NCBI RefSeq assembly: GCF_963678635.1
Contig: NC_087070.1
Span: forward strand, 4,930,539 to 4,994,538
Direction of reading: 5' to 3'
From: Symsagittifera roscoffensis
Taxonomy: Eukaryota; Xenacoelomorpha; Acoela; Convolutidae
Length of the DNA stretch: 64,000 nt
Shown here: one piece after another, positions 23,101 to 35,194 of the stretch
Numbering within the stretch: position 1 is the first letter of the stretch
Layout: every line of letters starts with the position of its first letter
Made by a program: the position numbers and the translations under genes
The notes under the pieces: generated by a model
Databases searched by the model: none
Seen by the model: only the letters and a program-made list of their open reading frames with translations
What the model was told of the DNA's origin: nothing

Positions 23101-23344
23101 GGCTTCAACTATGATTTCATCAGTTGTTGAATCAAACATTGAGCCCCAGGAGGTAGAAATTAACTGTGTGATGGAGATCGAATTAACAAAGTTAGGGCAG
23201 GAACAATCATAAGGTCATTGAGAAACGATAAAGTACAAATCAGATGGAGGCGATGTACAAATGGGACGTAGATAAGGAGTCCAGATAAGATTGAGTTTGA
23301 AGAAGTAGATGACGAGGAGAGATCAGAGCGACAAAAGAAATACG
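23101..23344. other. short unique stretch
   Basis: A 79-codon minus-strand frame (23160-23399) overlaps the start of FB-2 and has no recognisable domain, so it is not called. Confidence 0.35.
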
Positions 23345-25125
23345 AGACGGCTCGTATCAGGTCGAAAACTTGAATGCTCCGACTGAGTTTTAATTTCATG
23401 GATCAATCTTTAAAAAAATAATTTTTTGAAAACCATCCCTCACACGCTATGCAAAGTTCCGTATAGCAAAGTTTTAAATAGACCGAAGAGCATGCCTCAA
23501 ACCAAGTTGGAACAATTTCCAATACGGATTAAGTTTCCGTTTACCCGTTAATAGCACGTTACCAGCACTGGAGTTTCATGGATAAAAATCATTTTTATTA
23601 CTTTTTCATAGTCAGTCTCAATAAAAATCAAAAACAATTATATTTAATTTTTTTTTGAATCTATAAAATCCATTTTAGCCAATTATAATCAATTAAAATT
23701 CATTATAATCCATTTTTTTTTTCTGAAAATTTCAAACACAGTGCAAAATAATCGAATTTTCAATTTTGCTGTAGGCCTGATACACGTTACAGACAAAAAC
23801 GAGATTTGATTTGGTTGAATGTAACTTATCTTGTATTCATTTTTTGTTTCACAGTTTGTTCTCATAAAGTTTTTATTTCTATTTTTTTGGTGATCTTTAT
23901 TAACTCTTATTGACCCAATTTACTTTCCTCCGCGTCCCTACAGTATTGTGGAAGACCCGGGACATGCATGAACGTGTGTTTCAGGCCACACCCCCAACTC
24001 AAACCCCCACCCCCGCTTACAACTCCTCGTTTGCGTCCCCACCCCTTCCCGGCTTACACCTCACACGCACATATTTACGGCCTTTGTTTAGACTTTATAT
24101 TCCATTGCAATCAATGATAATGGACTTTAAATGGACATTAATCTATTACAAAGGACTTTATTGGATTGAGGTTTTACGGAAATAATCAATTATAATGACA
24201 GCATAATTGATTTTGAGGTCTAAACTTGCAACAATAATGGATTATAATGACAATAATTGGACAAAATTTTTCCATTATAATTGATTTTTGTACATTAAAC
24301 TCCGGTGCGGGTTATTGTCCCAAATTTGCCAAACTGACAGTCCTTAAACCCTCATAACTTTACGAAAAAATATCACGTGTGAATTATCAATGAAATTTCA
24401 TCTCAGTACATCAATACTTTTTAAATGATAGATTTGAAAATTTCGTCGTTAAAAAGTCGAAATTTGCCTGGAGAAAAAGCCATCCGAGCACAATTATTAC
24501 TTCACTTTCTTTGAAAGTTGGAACAAAAAATGAAAGATAAACACATGATATAGATTAGTCACTAGCTAATTGGTTATAGTTTGAAATTTTATGTTTTCTG
24601 AGATTGTCTGATCATACACTCACAAATGGAAATATGAGGTTGGTGTTCCGATTTATGCTCGGTGTGGTTTTTTTTATAGTCAATTTTCACCGATCAAAAT
24701 AATAGTTTTCGACAAAAATTTTTTATACCTCATTGAAGATATCGACTTCCAGAGTTCAAATGTTAAAAAATATTTTTACCTCCGATTATTTTTTGTAAAG
24801 TTCTGGGGGTTTGAAAATTGCCAAATTGACCGTGTTCTGGACTAAATTATGCGCACTTAGAAGAATTTATTCATATTGCTGAGAGCGTAACGCGAATTTT
24901 TTATGCGTGGCGCGTTATACCGCACAACAAAATTGTTCCTAATTGATTTTAGGCCTGCTAATCAGATTGGTCATATTAATTTCGTACGACTCTAAATTCC
25001 ATACTGTTATTGTCCAAATTTTATAGGTTTTCATGGTTTTCTTTTCCCAAAAACTATTCGACACGAACTAAGGGACAGTCGGAACATTCAGGGACATTCT
25101 TTGCCCTGTTATACGAGCAGTCTTG
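23345..25125. mobile_element. foldback element FB-2 with a nested insertion
   Basis: The left end GGCTCGTATCAGG ... GCTCCGACTG (23348 on) and right end GCAGTCGGAACATTCAGGG... CCTGTTATACGAGCAGTCTTG (to 25125) are inverted relative to each other. The left arm runs 23345 to about 23570 and resumes at about 24310-24530. The right arm is about 24635-25125. Inner arm landmarks are CCTCATAACTTTACG / TGTAAAGTTCTGGGGG and CCGAGCACAA / TGCTCGGTG. There is no transposase ORF, so it is non-autonomous. The left arm matches the right arm of FB-4 and vice versa. Confidence 0.75.
23575..24305. other. insertion in the left arm of FB-2 with a C-rich island
   Basis: The block separates two parts of the left arm. 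Its edges are rich in AATCAATTATAATGGATT-like low-complexity sequence in both orientations, while 23930-24070 is strikingly C-rich and preceded by a pyrimidine tract and CAG (CCGCGTCCCTACAG). A 91-codon frame (23910-24185 +) has a Pro/Thr-rich middle. It could be a captured exon or a pyrimidine-rich fragment. I cannot name it. Confidence 0.45.
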
Positions 25126-26778
25126 TTTGATATTTCATACTATTGACCTTGAAAAGAGAACGGTTAGACTCAGCTGAAAAAAGAGGTTAACAATTTTTTT
25201 TTCAAAAAAAGAGTCTTTTTTCTTTTCTAAAAGAGCAAATTTAAGTAGAAAAACCTGCATTTTTTAGCAAACTTATTGAACCTTTTTTTAAAACCTCCGA
25301 TTAGATTGAGTAGCTTTGATGCTCATTCAGCATCCAATTCAATTTACACAGCTTCCTTCTGCAGTAATTAAATTTCCTACTTACGCCGGTATGAAGTTCC
25401 TGCAAATTATACCTTACATCCAAATGGTTTTCATCCATAATTTAGTGCAATTTATAAATTGGTATCATGTCTGGGTTCACTGTTCAGTTAGGTCTGATTC
25501 AGAACATGTGTGAGGAAAAGAGGATAGCTATAGTTGAGTGCATTTGACTGAGTGTTTTTTTTATTCTGCTAAGTGGAAATTCTGTGATCTGATTTTATAC
25601 GCTCATTGCGTATACTTTGATTAAATTAGCAGTTCTTGTCTGACTTTTGTCATTCAAGCTCCTTTGGAGTGCTCTATGTGATCATTTCTTTTGATTTACC
25701 TTGGGAAAAAAATCACTTTTGTTTTTTTAACCTTCTTTTTAAATTTTAGAAACTTAAGTTGCCTTAGTTGTAATAGAAGAAGAACAACATTTTTCACACC
25801 CCCCAAGGAGCTTCAGAGGGAGGATTTTTACCTGCTTCTAAGTTGGGGCTTTCATTAGCAACATATGTTCATGGTTTCAAATGAGCCATATATTTTGCTA
25901 TCATTATCTAATGAATAATTTATAGTTCAACTAACAAAATCTGTAATATGTAAAATCACCAATATCAATATTTATGGGGCCTATCTTCCATTCGACGTCT
26001 TCTTAGATTATCAGCATTGATGAAACATTCCATTTCCCCAAGGAATGCGAGACTTGCGAACTATAGAAGACAAATCAGGATATTCTATTGAAAATACCAT
26101 TTGAGGGTCTTTTTAGGCGTGAAGTTAGAAAAGCCCCTGAATTGAACAATTTTGGATGATCATTTCCTTTTATTTTTACCACCCAACCCGCGTATTTTTT
26201 CATCTAACTTGCATTTCTGGTAAGCACATTTTAACCATTTGGGCAAAATATCAAATTCAGGTGCGCATTAGATTAACACGCTGATTAATGAAAAATCAAT
26301 TAGAATACCAAAGGGAAAGACCACAATTATCGGACTTATCGGCGGTTTATTTGTGGGCCCAGATTTAACAGCACACTGAGGTTCAATGCAAATTCACTTT
26401 CCATTTGCATATTGATTAGGGTCTAGTCTGGAGATTCTTCAATCTATATCAGACGGTTTTACCATTTTTTCTCGCGTTCTGTTTTCGATTTTAGATAAAA
26501 ATCATTCATCATGAAGATCACGGCGATCTTTTAGCCGTAAGTAGCAAAGATCATAGCAACCCTGTGGCGAACAGTTTTGTTTAAAAAATGATGGAAGGAA
26601 CTTCGAAAACCTTTTTTATCCGAGGAAACATTTTGTCTTCTTTAAAGAAACGGTTTGAGGAAAATTGGATTGTTGTTTACTAGTTTAATTTAAAAACAGT
26701 TCGATTTTGCTTTTAACTACTTTTAAGAGCAGTTAAAGTAACTCTTAAAACATTTTCATCAGCATTTTTTAATTTAAA
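25126..26778. other. gene-free A+T-rich DNA
   Basis: No supportable gene was seen. The 65-codon frame at 25316-25513 (+) has no recognisable domain. Confidence 0.4.
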
Positions 26779-26991
26779 ATGGCCATTAGGCATGAAAATA
26801 TATCGGCCGGTGGTGACAATCCGTGTTGCCGCCTTCAATATGCCTTATTTGGGCATCCAGGGTTAACAAATTCAATTAGGCAAGGGTTTAAACGTGTCGA
26901 TATCGATACCGGCTATCACAAGGCAACAAAAGAAAAGCCATTATCGTTTATGACTTATTGTATACCGTCGCGGCCACCTTGCAAAAAATGA
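26779..26991 (+). CDS. possible small ORF, 70 codons, unrecognised
   Basis: An ATG in a favourable context (AAAATGG) opens a frame ending in TGA at 26991, in DNA clearly richer in G+C than either flank. The product would be about 70 residues, basic at its C-terminus (ending PSRPPCKK) with five Cys and no signal peptide or membrane segment. I recognise no family, see no introns, and find no AATAAA close behind it. It may be a real small gene, a stray exon or a transposon fragment. Confidence 0.2.
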   Translation: MAIRHENISAGGDNPCCRLQYALFGHPGLTNSIRQGFKRVDIDTGYHKATKEKPLSFMTYCIPSRPPCKK

Positions 26992-28330
26992 TCTCATTGC
27001 CGTTTTAACTGATCACGCTAGGGTTTCTTCCCGTCATTTTATTACCAATATTTTGCATACTTGCGTTTCAGGTGCGTATCTAAGAATTTTACAGGTGCGT
27101 ATTGTAGTTTTATAAAAAAAAATTTTTATTTTTGGCTCCTTGAAAAAACTAAAAAGATCTTTCTTTTTTCTAGTATTCATTAGACGCCCTTGCTTGGTGG
27201 TTAGTATTTCTACGATTCAAAAAACAGTATTTGAAAATGATGTCGATCGTTTTTTGTAGATTGATCGATTCGATTTTCCGAGCTTACTTAAAACACTAAA
27301 GAGACGCTATCATGCCAATTTTTTTTTGCCACCAAAACTTTGAAAATTGAGCTTATGATATTTATGATGACAGAATGTTATAGAAAAAATAGGCAAAAAA
27401 TTTTGTTTTAACGCTTTTTGGAAGGTGTTACCAAAACTGCAAGTTGGGCGCACGCTTCACGATCAAGTTTAGTGTAGATTGGCAGAATTGCAGAATTTTT
27501 GAAAAAATAATGCTTGGACGGTCAAAAAGGGATGTGCAATAGCACCAAAAGACCCTGTTAGTGATGAGGAGGCAGAATTCCCTAGGAGGCGGTGTGTCAT
27601 TGGAACAGCTGAATCCGCTAAGCCCCTTAAATTCGCTCCTTGAAAACTCTTACGGACGGTTCAGTATTTTTTGATTGCACATTTGTGAAACCGGACGATT
27701 GCCAGATGTCGAGAAATTAGAATTCTGAGAAAGGAGCGAAAAACATTCATTTTTGTTTCAAAATTTTTAGCACGTGAAGAAACTTTTGGTAAAATCTTTT
27801 TAATTGTTCAAACCGCTGCAAATACTCAAATTTTTTCAAGCGTATGTATTTTTATGTTTTCAAAGGTAAAATTGAATTTCTTTTTTCGCAAAAACAGATC
27901 CCGTTCCTACAAATCTTTTTGAATTTAACCAAAATTTTCTACGAAGATGTCGGCGGCGTATCAATTAGCATAAATCTCTAATAGCAACAAAATTCAAAAC
28001 GAAAACAAGAAGCGACTAGCATAAAGAAATTAAATACAAAATTCATTTTTTGTCAAACCAGAGCATTTGTACACAAAAGAAATATTAGAAATCAAAATTT
28101 TTGTCACCATTAACTTTTTGTATATACGATCGGTGTTCGGTGCAAGTCATTAAAGGTGTGGATGTGAGCTATTACTAATTATATGTTGAAATCATTTTTG
28201 CAGGTTGTTTTCTTCAATTCTCAATTTTGCATATCTCAGTAAAAAAATTTTATTGAGAAATATAATGGCTAATAGAGCTATCAAAATTTTTTAAGCGATT
28301 ACATTTTTGTGTTACAAATCCTTATGCTAG
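26992..28330. other. gene-free A+T-rich DNA
   Basis: No gene was seen. CAGGTGCGTAT occurs twice at 27069-27100, and a related CAGGTGCGCATT lies at 26260. Confidence 0.4.
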
Positions 28331-28365
28331 TTGAGTTTTATCCTAGTTGCCAGGATTAAACTCAA
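28331..28365. repeat. 14-bp hairpin next to a TIR element
   Basis: TTGAGTTTTATCCT (28331-28344) and AGGATTAAACTCAA (28352-28365) pair with one mismatch around a 7-nt loop. The hairpin ends 2 bp before the terminal repeat at 28368, so it may be a target-site feature or part of an older element. Confidence 0.6.
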
Positions 28366-28367
28366 TA

Positions 28368-29266
28368 GACCAAAAATGCTAGTCATACATTTCCATAAAC
28401 TAAGTCTATGAAAAAAATACTAATCATACAAGTTTCATAGATTTTGCTAAAATGGTCGCATCGTGTTTTCAAAGAATTTTTTTCTTGTTTTGTCATAAAA
28501 GTCCATGTAACGTACTAAATAAAAAAGAAAAATATTTTGTCAAGAATATGTCAATCATGTAATTTCCACATATGAAAATTGTGTGACTAGCATTTTTTTG
28601 ACGACGACAACAAAAGTTTTTCCAAGTCATTTTGAAATTGCCCCAATCTTTTTCAACCGTAAATAGAATTTTGTACTCAAACAATTATATTCCAAAGGTT
28701 TTTTTGTTGCATACAATACTTAATTTTTTGTGTGCATAACGTAGTCTTGGAAACAAAAAAATGGGATTTTTTTCCGTTCTCTGGATATCTTTTTTCAAAA
28801 CGCTAAGAGTTCCTATTTTTTGTATGGCAAGTTTATGTACGCCTTGATCAATGTCTGATCATTTAAAAAATCATTTTTGAAAAAAAATTATCTTTGAAGA
28901 TGTTTGCCAAAACTTAAAGGTGTTGATGAATTCATTATATTGTTTGTGTAAGAAAACTCTGATATAATTCTGGTCAATTTCAATGCATTGTAAATTCGAG
29001 AAGATCAAACATTTGTTGACTCTAGTGTACCATGGTTTTCGTCACTTGTGTTCGGTCGCGAACACATTCCAAAAGTTTTGAGTAATAAAATTTTAGAAAA
29101 AAAACTTTTTTTGGTTTATGGGAAAATGCTAGTCGTACAGTTTCCATATATGCAAAATCATTAGTCATCGACCTTTTAGGCAATTTTTTGTGAGTATGGA
29201 ATTGCAAGAAAAGTGTATGATTAGCATTTTCCGTATATGAAAATTGTATGACTAGCATTTTTGGTC
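28368..29266. mobile_element. 899-bp TIR element with perfect 22-bp ends
   Basis: 28368-28389 and 29245-29266 are perfect inverted repeats of each other, beginning GACCAAAAATGC and reading toward TAGTCATACA. Diverged copies of the same CTAGTCATAC/GTATGACTAG motif, often with CATATATGAAAA beside it, recur internally at about 28420, 28550, 29127 and 29217. It contains no recognisable transposase. It is a MITE-like, non-autonomous element. A direct target-site duplication is not evident. Confidence 0.8.
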
Positions 29267-30670
29267 AACCCGGGTGAGCAGTCAGTGCAGATATATCATG
29301 TACAGTCTCTTTGTAGTGGTAATTTGAAACTAATGCATAGATCAGAATTTTTTTATTTTGTTGTTCTGGAGGTATTGGCAATTTTTTCCACTTTTCAATT
29401 TCAGGAGTTTTTTCTTGAGATGAAATATGATCCAACGATCTGTTTTTTGAACCTCTCTGATGACTCAAAGTTCGAACCTCTCTGATGACACCTCTGAAGG
29501 TGAACAAGACAAATAAAACTGTTTTATTCTGATTCCGGCGAAATATTTTGTGCCACTTTTTTTTTGGTTTCATAGTTTTTGAAATGGTTACTTTTTATAG
29601 ACAAATTGTCGTATTCGTGTTTGGGCTGCAATACAATATCACATTTTAGCCTAGACGGGGACTCAAATTCTTATGCAGATTCTCATTGCATTATTTTTTA
29701 CTCTGTAGAAAATCATCGGCTGACCCACAAAAAAACTCAAAGCCGAATCATGAGTGTTAATTTTATTGCTGCTGCTAAGCTTTCGTCAAGGGGCTTTATG
29801 TCAACGAACGCAAGAAGCAATAAATACTTAAATTAACCTAACACCAATTCAGAAAAAAAAACTAAATAAGTAAAATTTCAAAACACAGACAAATCAAATT
29901 AAGTTTTCTTTGAGCAAATTTTGTCTCTCGACTTTTTAGATAGATTGTTGTTCCGAATCAAGACTTTTCTCATGATTAGGGTTTTCCTACACCCCAATTC
30001 GATTTTGCAATTTTTGTTTCTTACCTAATTTGCTTAATTTCTGATGGGACAGTAGTAATTTAATGGCCTAGATGTCTTCGTTTTTGCATTTTTTGATATT
30101 TTTGAATACTCAATCATTATTGGCTAAAAATTACTGTAAAAAAATTTTAAACATTCGGTCTCTCAATCTTGAGGGACGCCAACGAGGTTCGTTTTTTTTT
30201 GTTAAACACATATGCGACCAGCATTTTCATCTTAAACCCAAAAATTATCGTTTGAACAATAAAAAGTTCTATTAGCATAAATGCAGCTAAAACCATTTCC
30301 GGAAAAACAATCTGACAGTGAGCGTTCTAGTTTTTTCGACATATGCGTAGACAAAATTAGTTATTGTCAAACATTTGCAAAATAATTAGTTTTTGTTACA
30401 TAATGTCTCATATTTTCCCCAGAGATTAGGTCATTTTATGACTAAAAATAAAACAATGTCATGTTAAAGTTTTGAACAAGGTGTTAGCAATTTTTTTTCC
30501 TAATTTTGAACTAAAAAAAATCCGGTTCGACAATTTGACCTGAAATATCTAATCTAAGTCCTGGTCAGAAATTCTTTTTGAAATGTTTAAATATTGCAGA
30601 GATTTTCTTAAAATTTTTTGTTTCTCAGCTTAATTGTGATCAAAAATTAATAGTGAACTGATTTCTGGTT
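29267..30670. other. gene-free A+T-rich DNA
   Basis: Short frames on both strands (for example 29579-29836 +) show no domain. GAACCTCTCTGATGAC is directly repeated at about 29449 and 29474. Confidence 0.4.
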
Positions 30671-30828
30671 AAGCAGTGAACCAATTTCTGGTTATTTTTT
30701 TCCAGAAAGTGTTTGTTTCCAAACAAGAAAAGAAACAGATTAACTCTGCACAGAAAATGCGAGAAAACTAGGCTAGATAATCTAAATAAAACTTCTCTCT
30801 AGAAAAACAGCCTCCGTTGGGTACGGGC
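30671..30828 (+). repeat. dispersed copy of part of the 1.38-kb duplication unit
   Basis: AGCAGTGAACC, TTTCCAGAA, AGGCTAGATAATC and CGTTGGGTACGGG occur in the same order and spacing range as in 43750-43908. So that unit contains an older dispersed repeat. Confidence 0.6.
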
Positions 30829-32378
30829 AACATTTTGATTTAATCGCAGATAAACTTGGGATTGGAAACAGGCAATTTACTGCAAGCTGCCAAATTTACC
30901 GTTATTTGCTATTGACTGTTGATTAGATTTAATTTCAAATGAAATTACGGCACTTCATGTTGCCAAAAGACTCATTTAATTGTGCATTAGCACGCAGGAT
31001 TATATAAAAATTTCTCAAATTCGGAGTTTAATGTCTGAAGTTTCTCGATATAACCTTTTAATTCAATACATCTGTCTCACATTCTTAACATTTAGAATTT
31101 TTCTTCCTGATAATTACATTAAATGTTGCCAAATGTTTCAAAAATCAAGTCTTTTATAATGTGAAGTTTTTAAGTTTTGTATATCATAACTTGAAACTTA
31201 CATTATATTTTTTTAGAAGTCATATCGGTAGATAATTTGAGATTTGGTTGTTTCAACCCACACCAAGCGTACACACCACGACGCGTCCACAGCATGACCC
31301 AAGTTGGGTAGTCGCTGCAAGACTTTGGGTCTAAAAATTCAGGATTTAAAGTTGAGTAAGACAAACCGTGGGTCGCGAAAACCTCCATGGTCGCAAAAAA
31401 CTCTGGTCTGGACGTACCAAATACAAAAAATTCTAGTAACGAAAGTCTGGAATATAACATAGACTTGACATAAAGTTGAAACTGTTTCTCGTTTGAAAGC
31501 AAGCAAGTTCTATACTGTAATTTTATTTTGCTAAATTGTGACAAGTTTGTGATTGCCTAATGCATTCAACAAAGTTTCTTGTTTTTTGAAGTCAACTGTT
31601 TCAGAAATTTACGAAATGTCTACCTATTAAAAAAACGATTGTTGATTTATTCAAGTGTAAAATTGTTTTTTTTTTGTTTCAGTTTGTTTTTCTTGCATTA
31701 ATGACTGGATTCGATCAGCCATCGTTCGGTAGATGAAATTGTCTTCATTAAGCTGGTCTCGTTTAAATGTTGTGCATTTCTTATTTTGTCGATTGAATTT
31801 AATGGGAGGTGGTAGTTATAACCAAAAAGACCGGTTTGATTCCAATTTACCCGTGCATTTTCATTCAAAACATTTTAGATTGGCTTCAAGTGTATCGCTA
31901 AAATGAAAATCAATCTAATCAGCAGGTTGAATGAACAAGAGGGCGACCGTGTTTTTGACATATTTCCGGTTGTTTGAGTTTCTTTTTTGGCTCGACCTTA
32001 CGGAGCACTGGTACTTCCCTTCAATTGATAGTTTAAACGCCAACCAATCAATTTTAAAAATTTAATCAACAATTTTTTTGTTGTTTTGTTTTTCAATTAT
32101 ATAAAACACAAAGCTGCTTGTATCAGGACGTAGTCCTGAATATTCCAAATCCTTTTTAAAGTATATCAACCTTGCTTTTTTTAAAACAAATGTATGAAGT
32201 TTTTTTTTTAAATATAGAACAATTTCATCGCCCCACATTTACAAAAATCCATCCCCACAAGACATTTAAATTACAAAATGACAGATTTAGCTCCTAGTAA
32301 CATAGCACTTAGGGCAAAATACCTGCTCCAGCCAATCGGGAACGGTTTTCAAGACAGAAAAAATCACTCGTGAAATGT
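30829..32378. other. gene-free A+T-rich DNA
   Basis: A 113-codon minus-strand frame (31203-31544) overlaps a slightly G+C-richer patch (31255-31420) but has no recognisable motif, and I do not call it a gene. Confidence 0.4.
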
Positions 32379-33085
32379 TCCAAATTGGCTATATTGGCAA
32401 TGTTTAAATCCCATATTTTTCTTTACTAGAAACGATTTAAAAAGTGAAATATACTTTTTAAATTTGAGCTCAGCGCAACAATACATTCTGGTTGATATAA
32501 GAAATCTGTCAAAAATGGCTAGTTAAAAAATTAAAATTTGTCTGGAGGAAAAAAACACACCGAGCACAAATATTCCGTCATCTTCTTCGAAAATTGGAAT
32601 AATAACAATGCTTCTTAATCAGGCTGCAAAAAACGGTCATGACTTATATTGAGTTAAAGAATACTTCTCTCATCATAAGAAAAAATAGATAAAGTCTGAA
32701 TAACTGAATTATTATTCCGACTTCGATGACTGAGACTGAATGTTTGTGCTCGGCGCGGTTTTTTTCTCTAGACCAATTCTGATTTTTTACCATACAATTT
32801 TTGACGGATTTTTTTTTATACCACTTGAACGGTATTTTTGTCCTTCCGGTGCTTAATTTTAAAAAGATACTTCTATGGTGATATTTTTTTGTAAAGTTAT
32901 GGGGGCTTAAGAAACGTCAAATCGAGTTTGACCAATTTGCGATAATTAAAGCGAGAGTTATAGAAATTGTTCTAAAATAAAATGACACATACTAGTGGTT
33001 CTATTTAATACTCTTTCAAGCTAAATATATCAGTTTTTAATTTACATAGCGTGTGGGAGGATGTTTTCAAAAAATAAAAAAAATG
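32379..33085. mobile_element. foldback element FB-3, ends truncated
   Basis: The left arm is 32379-32610 (TTCCAAATTGGC, AAATGGCTAGTTAAAAA, CACCGAGCACAAATATTCCG). The right arm is about 32715-33085 (GTGCTCGGCGCGG, AAGTTATGGGGG, AGCGTGTGGGAGGATGTTTT). Both arms match FB-4. The outermost CGAGCAGTCTTG ends are not visible. Confidence 0.65.
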
Positions 33086-34073
33086 AAATTCAAGAAATTC
33101 GGTTTTCTGAACTGTTGGCTTTTTGCGTTTTTGGTTCCCTCTTTCCATTTTGCTTCGAGTCTTAATAATGACATTTTAATAATACTTTTGGGCATTTCAA
33201 TAAGTAACGAGGTCTTACTAAACAAGTCAACGGGTGTCTTTATTTTCAACCGTATTTCAGACAAAACCTTCATTTATTAACTAACACGTGGGCACAACAT
33301 TTCTCTGTCCAATCTCGGGAGAAGAGAAATATTTGCTCAGATTCAGTCAAATTAGTTTCTTATTTCCTTTTCTAGTTGTGATAACGAATGGAAATTTCCA
33401 AAGTGATTTCCTGTCGACCAAAGGAAATGAGGCACAATTATTGCAATTAACAAAGCTTGCTATAGATTTTCAGTTTTGGTTCATTTTTTGCAAAAATAGT
33501 ATAATTAGCGGTTGGGCAAAAGTGCGAGAAAATATCAGAATCTAGTCTTTTTCAATTTTTTTGTCCATTTCAAAAAGTCTTTCTGGCAACGCACTATGCT
33601 AAATATATCAGAAATTTTGTCATAGTTGATCTGTCAAAAAAAAGATCTGAAGTTTTTAATAAGATAGGTGCTATCGATTGACATTTAACAATTGTCTTCA
33701 ACAAAAACACGGCATAGTCATACCAGGAAAAATTCAACGCAAGACGACCCACTTGAGCAATTCAATTTACCCTTTCTGCTTTTCTCGATGTACGTAGCAG
33801 CAAATAAAGCCCTACAGTAGAAATCAATCGAAGCCTTCAAATAATCTGAAAGGTACATTAAAGATCAACCAAAACAACACGCTTTGAAATTGGCGTGCTT
33901 GACAAAATTTCCTCAGTTTTGAGTAAATTACATTTCCAGAACCCGCGCTCTTGTACGGGTAAGTTTATTTTGATTTTCAACATACAAATACGATAGACGG
34001 GTCCCAAAAAATAACCAAGGTTTTCAGTTATGAGTTTTCAAATTGTAAATTATATTGTAGAAGGTTACAATCA
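33086..34073. other. gene-free A+T-rich DNA
   Basis: Two short plus-strand frames (33053-33545) contain hydrophobic runs but no domain. They are not called. Confidence 0.4.
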
Positions 34074-34330
34074 AGGGCGGATCTAGGATTTTCTCGAGGG
34101 GGGATGGATTTTCGACCAAAATGAATTTCCGAGCTCTCCTATAACACTAAAAAGACCCTGTTTTGGTAAAATTTTATGCGCCGCAGGCATAATTTTAAAA
34201 AACAAGCCAAAAAATGCGTTTTTAGGCACTTTTTGGAAAATGTTGACCAAAAAATCGCGTTTCTTTAGCGCGCACTCCCCTCTCATATATATACAGGCGG
34301 ATCCAGGATTTTCTCGAGGGGGCGGATTGA
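34074..34330 (+). mobile_element. GGATCTAGG-family element plus the start of a second copy
   Basis: It begins GGGCGGATCTAGGATTTTCT, CTCGAGGGGGG and CCGAGCTCTCC, and ends at GCGCGCACTCCCC (about 34279). A second GGCGGATCCAGGATTTTC starts at 34294 but stops after about 35 bp. The inner part is shorter than in the 22847 copy. It has no ORF of its own. Confidence 0.75.
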
Positions 34331-35194
34331 GTGATAATGGGTGGATTGTCATCTGAGTTCAATACTTATGTTAAAATCAATTTTCACGCTAGGTACTTTT
34401 GATAACGCTTTTTTTAAAAAAATCAAATAAAGTTGACATAATCAAATAAAGTTTTCAAATTTGTTTTTCTATCTAACAGTTCTCTCATCAAAAAGTATTC
34501 TATATAAACGGGGAAGGTAATATTTTTCAGGTTTTGCTTTGTCCAAAAATTGTTAAATTTGACAATCAATTTCTATCAAATATTTCATTCATCAGAAAAA
34601 GTTCTATATTTTCTATCAAATACTTCAATAATCGAAGACGGTCCCATAAATCAGGGGAATAACAATCCCTTTGAGGTCAACCCGTGTTGCCCTAATACGA
34701 GAAGACTTCTTCATCTCAGAAACTGATTTTACAATAGTCCCTCCTGAGAAAACAGTCCCTATGACTTAAAATTAACTGTCAATTTCTAACAATGCTTTGG
34801 AAAGTATTGACCACTTGCTTCACTTCACTTCGTTGCACTTAGTTTTGGAACAAACAGAAATAGTGCGGGTGAATTAGCGTCTGCCACTCAATTTGATATT
34901 ACCAGTTTTCGCTTGTTATGAATTGTCGTTTTAAAAAATTTTCGCCTGTCACGTACGAAATGTTGTCATATGGTAAGTTCAGAAAACAATTATGTGAACA
35001 AGTACTAAACTACAACTCTAACTCATCAAAAAAAGTATCCACCCGTACTGATATTTGTATTTAAAATCAAATTTGGACATCGAAAATTCATACAAATTTC
35101 AGATCTGTATCAGTCCTATGGCATGTATCTTTTTTCGCTGTACATGTATGAATCAGACATGTACAGACATATAACCACGGAAAAAATCAGATAT
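34331..35194. other. gene-free A+T-rich DNA
   Basis: No gene was seen. The last 100 bp contain scattered CAGATCTG and ACATGTA motifs that lead into the minisatellite. Confidence 0.4.

Noticed and set aside
29449-29495. hammerhead-ribozyme-like CTGATGA motifs
   Set aside because: No GAAA strand or closing stems. The two CTGATGA boxes come from a 16-bp direct repeat.
31203-31544. 113-codon minus-strand frame in a slightly G+C-richer patch
   Set aside because: No domain, no splice or polyadenylation signals and no similarity to other parts of the window.
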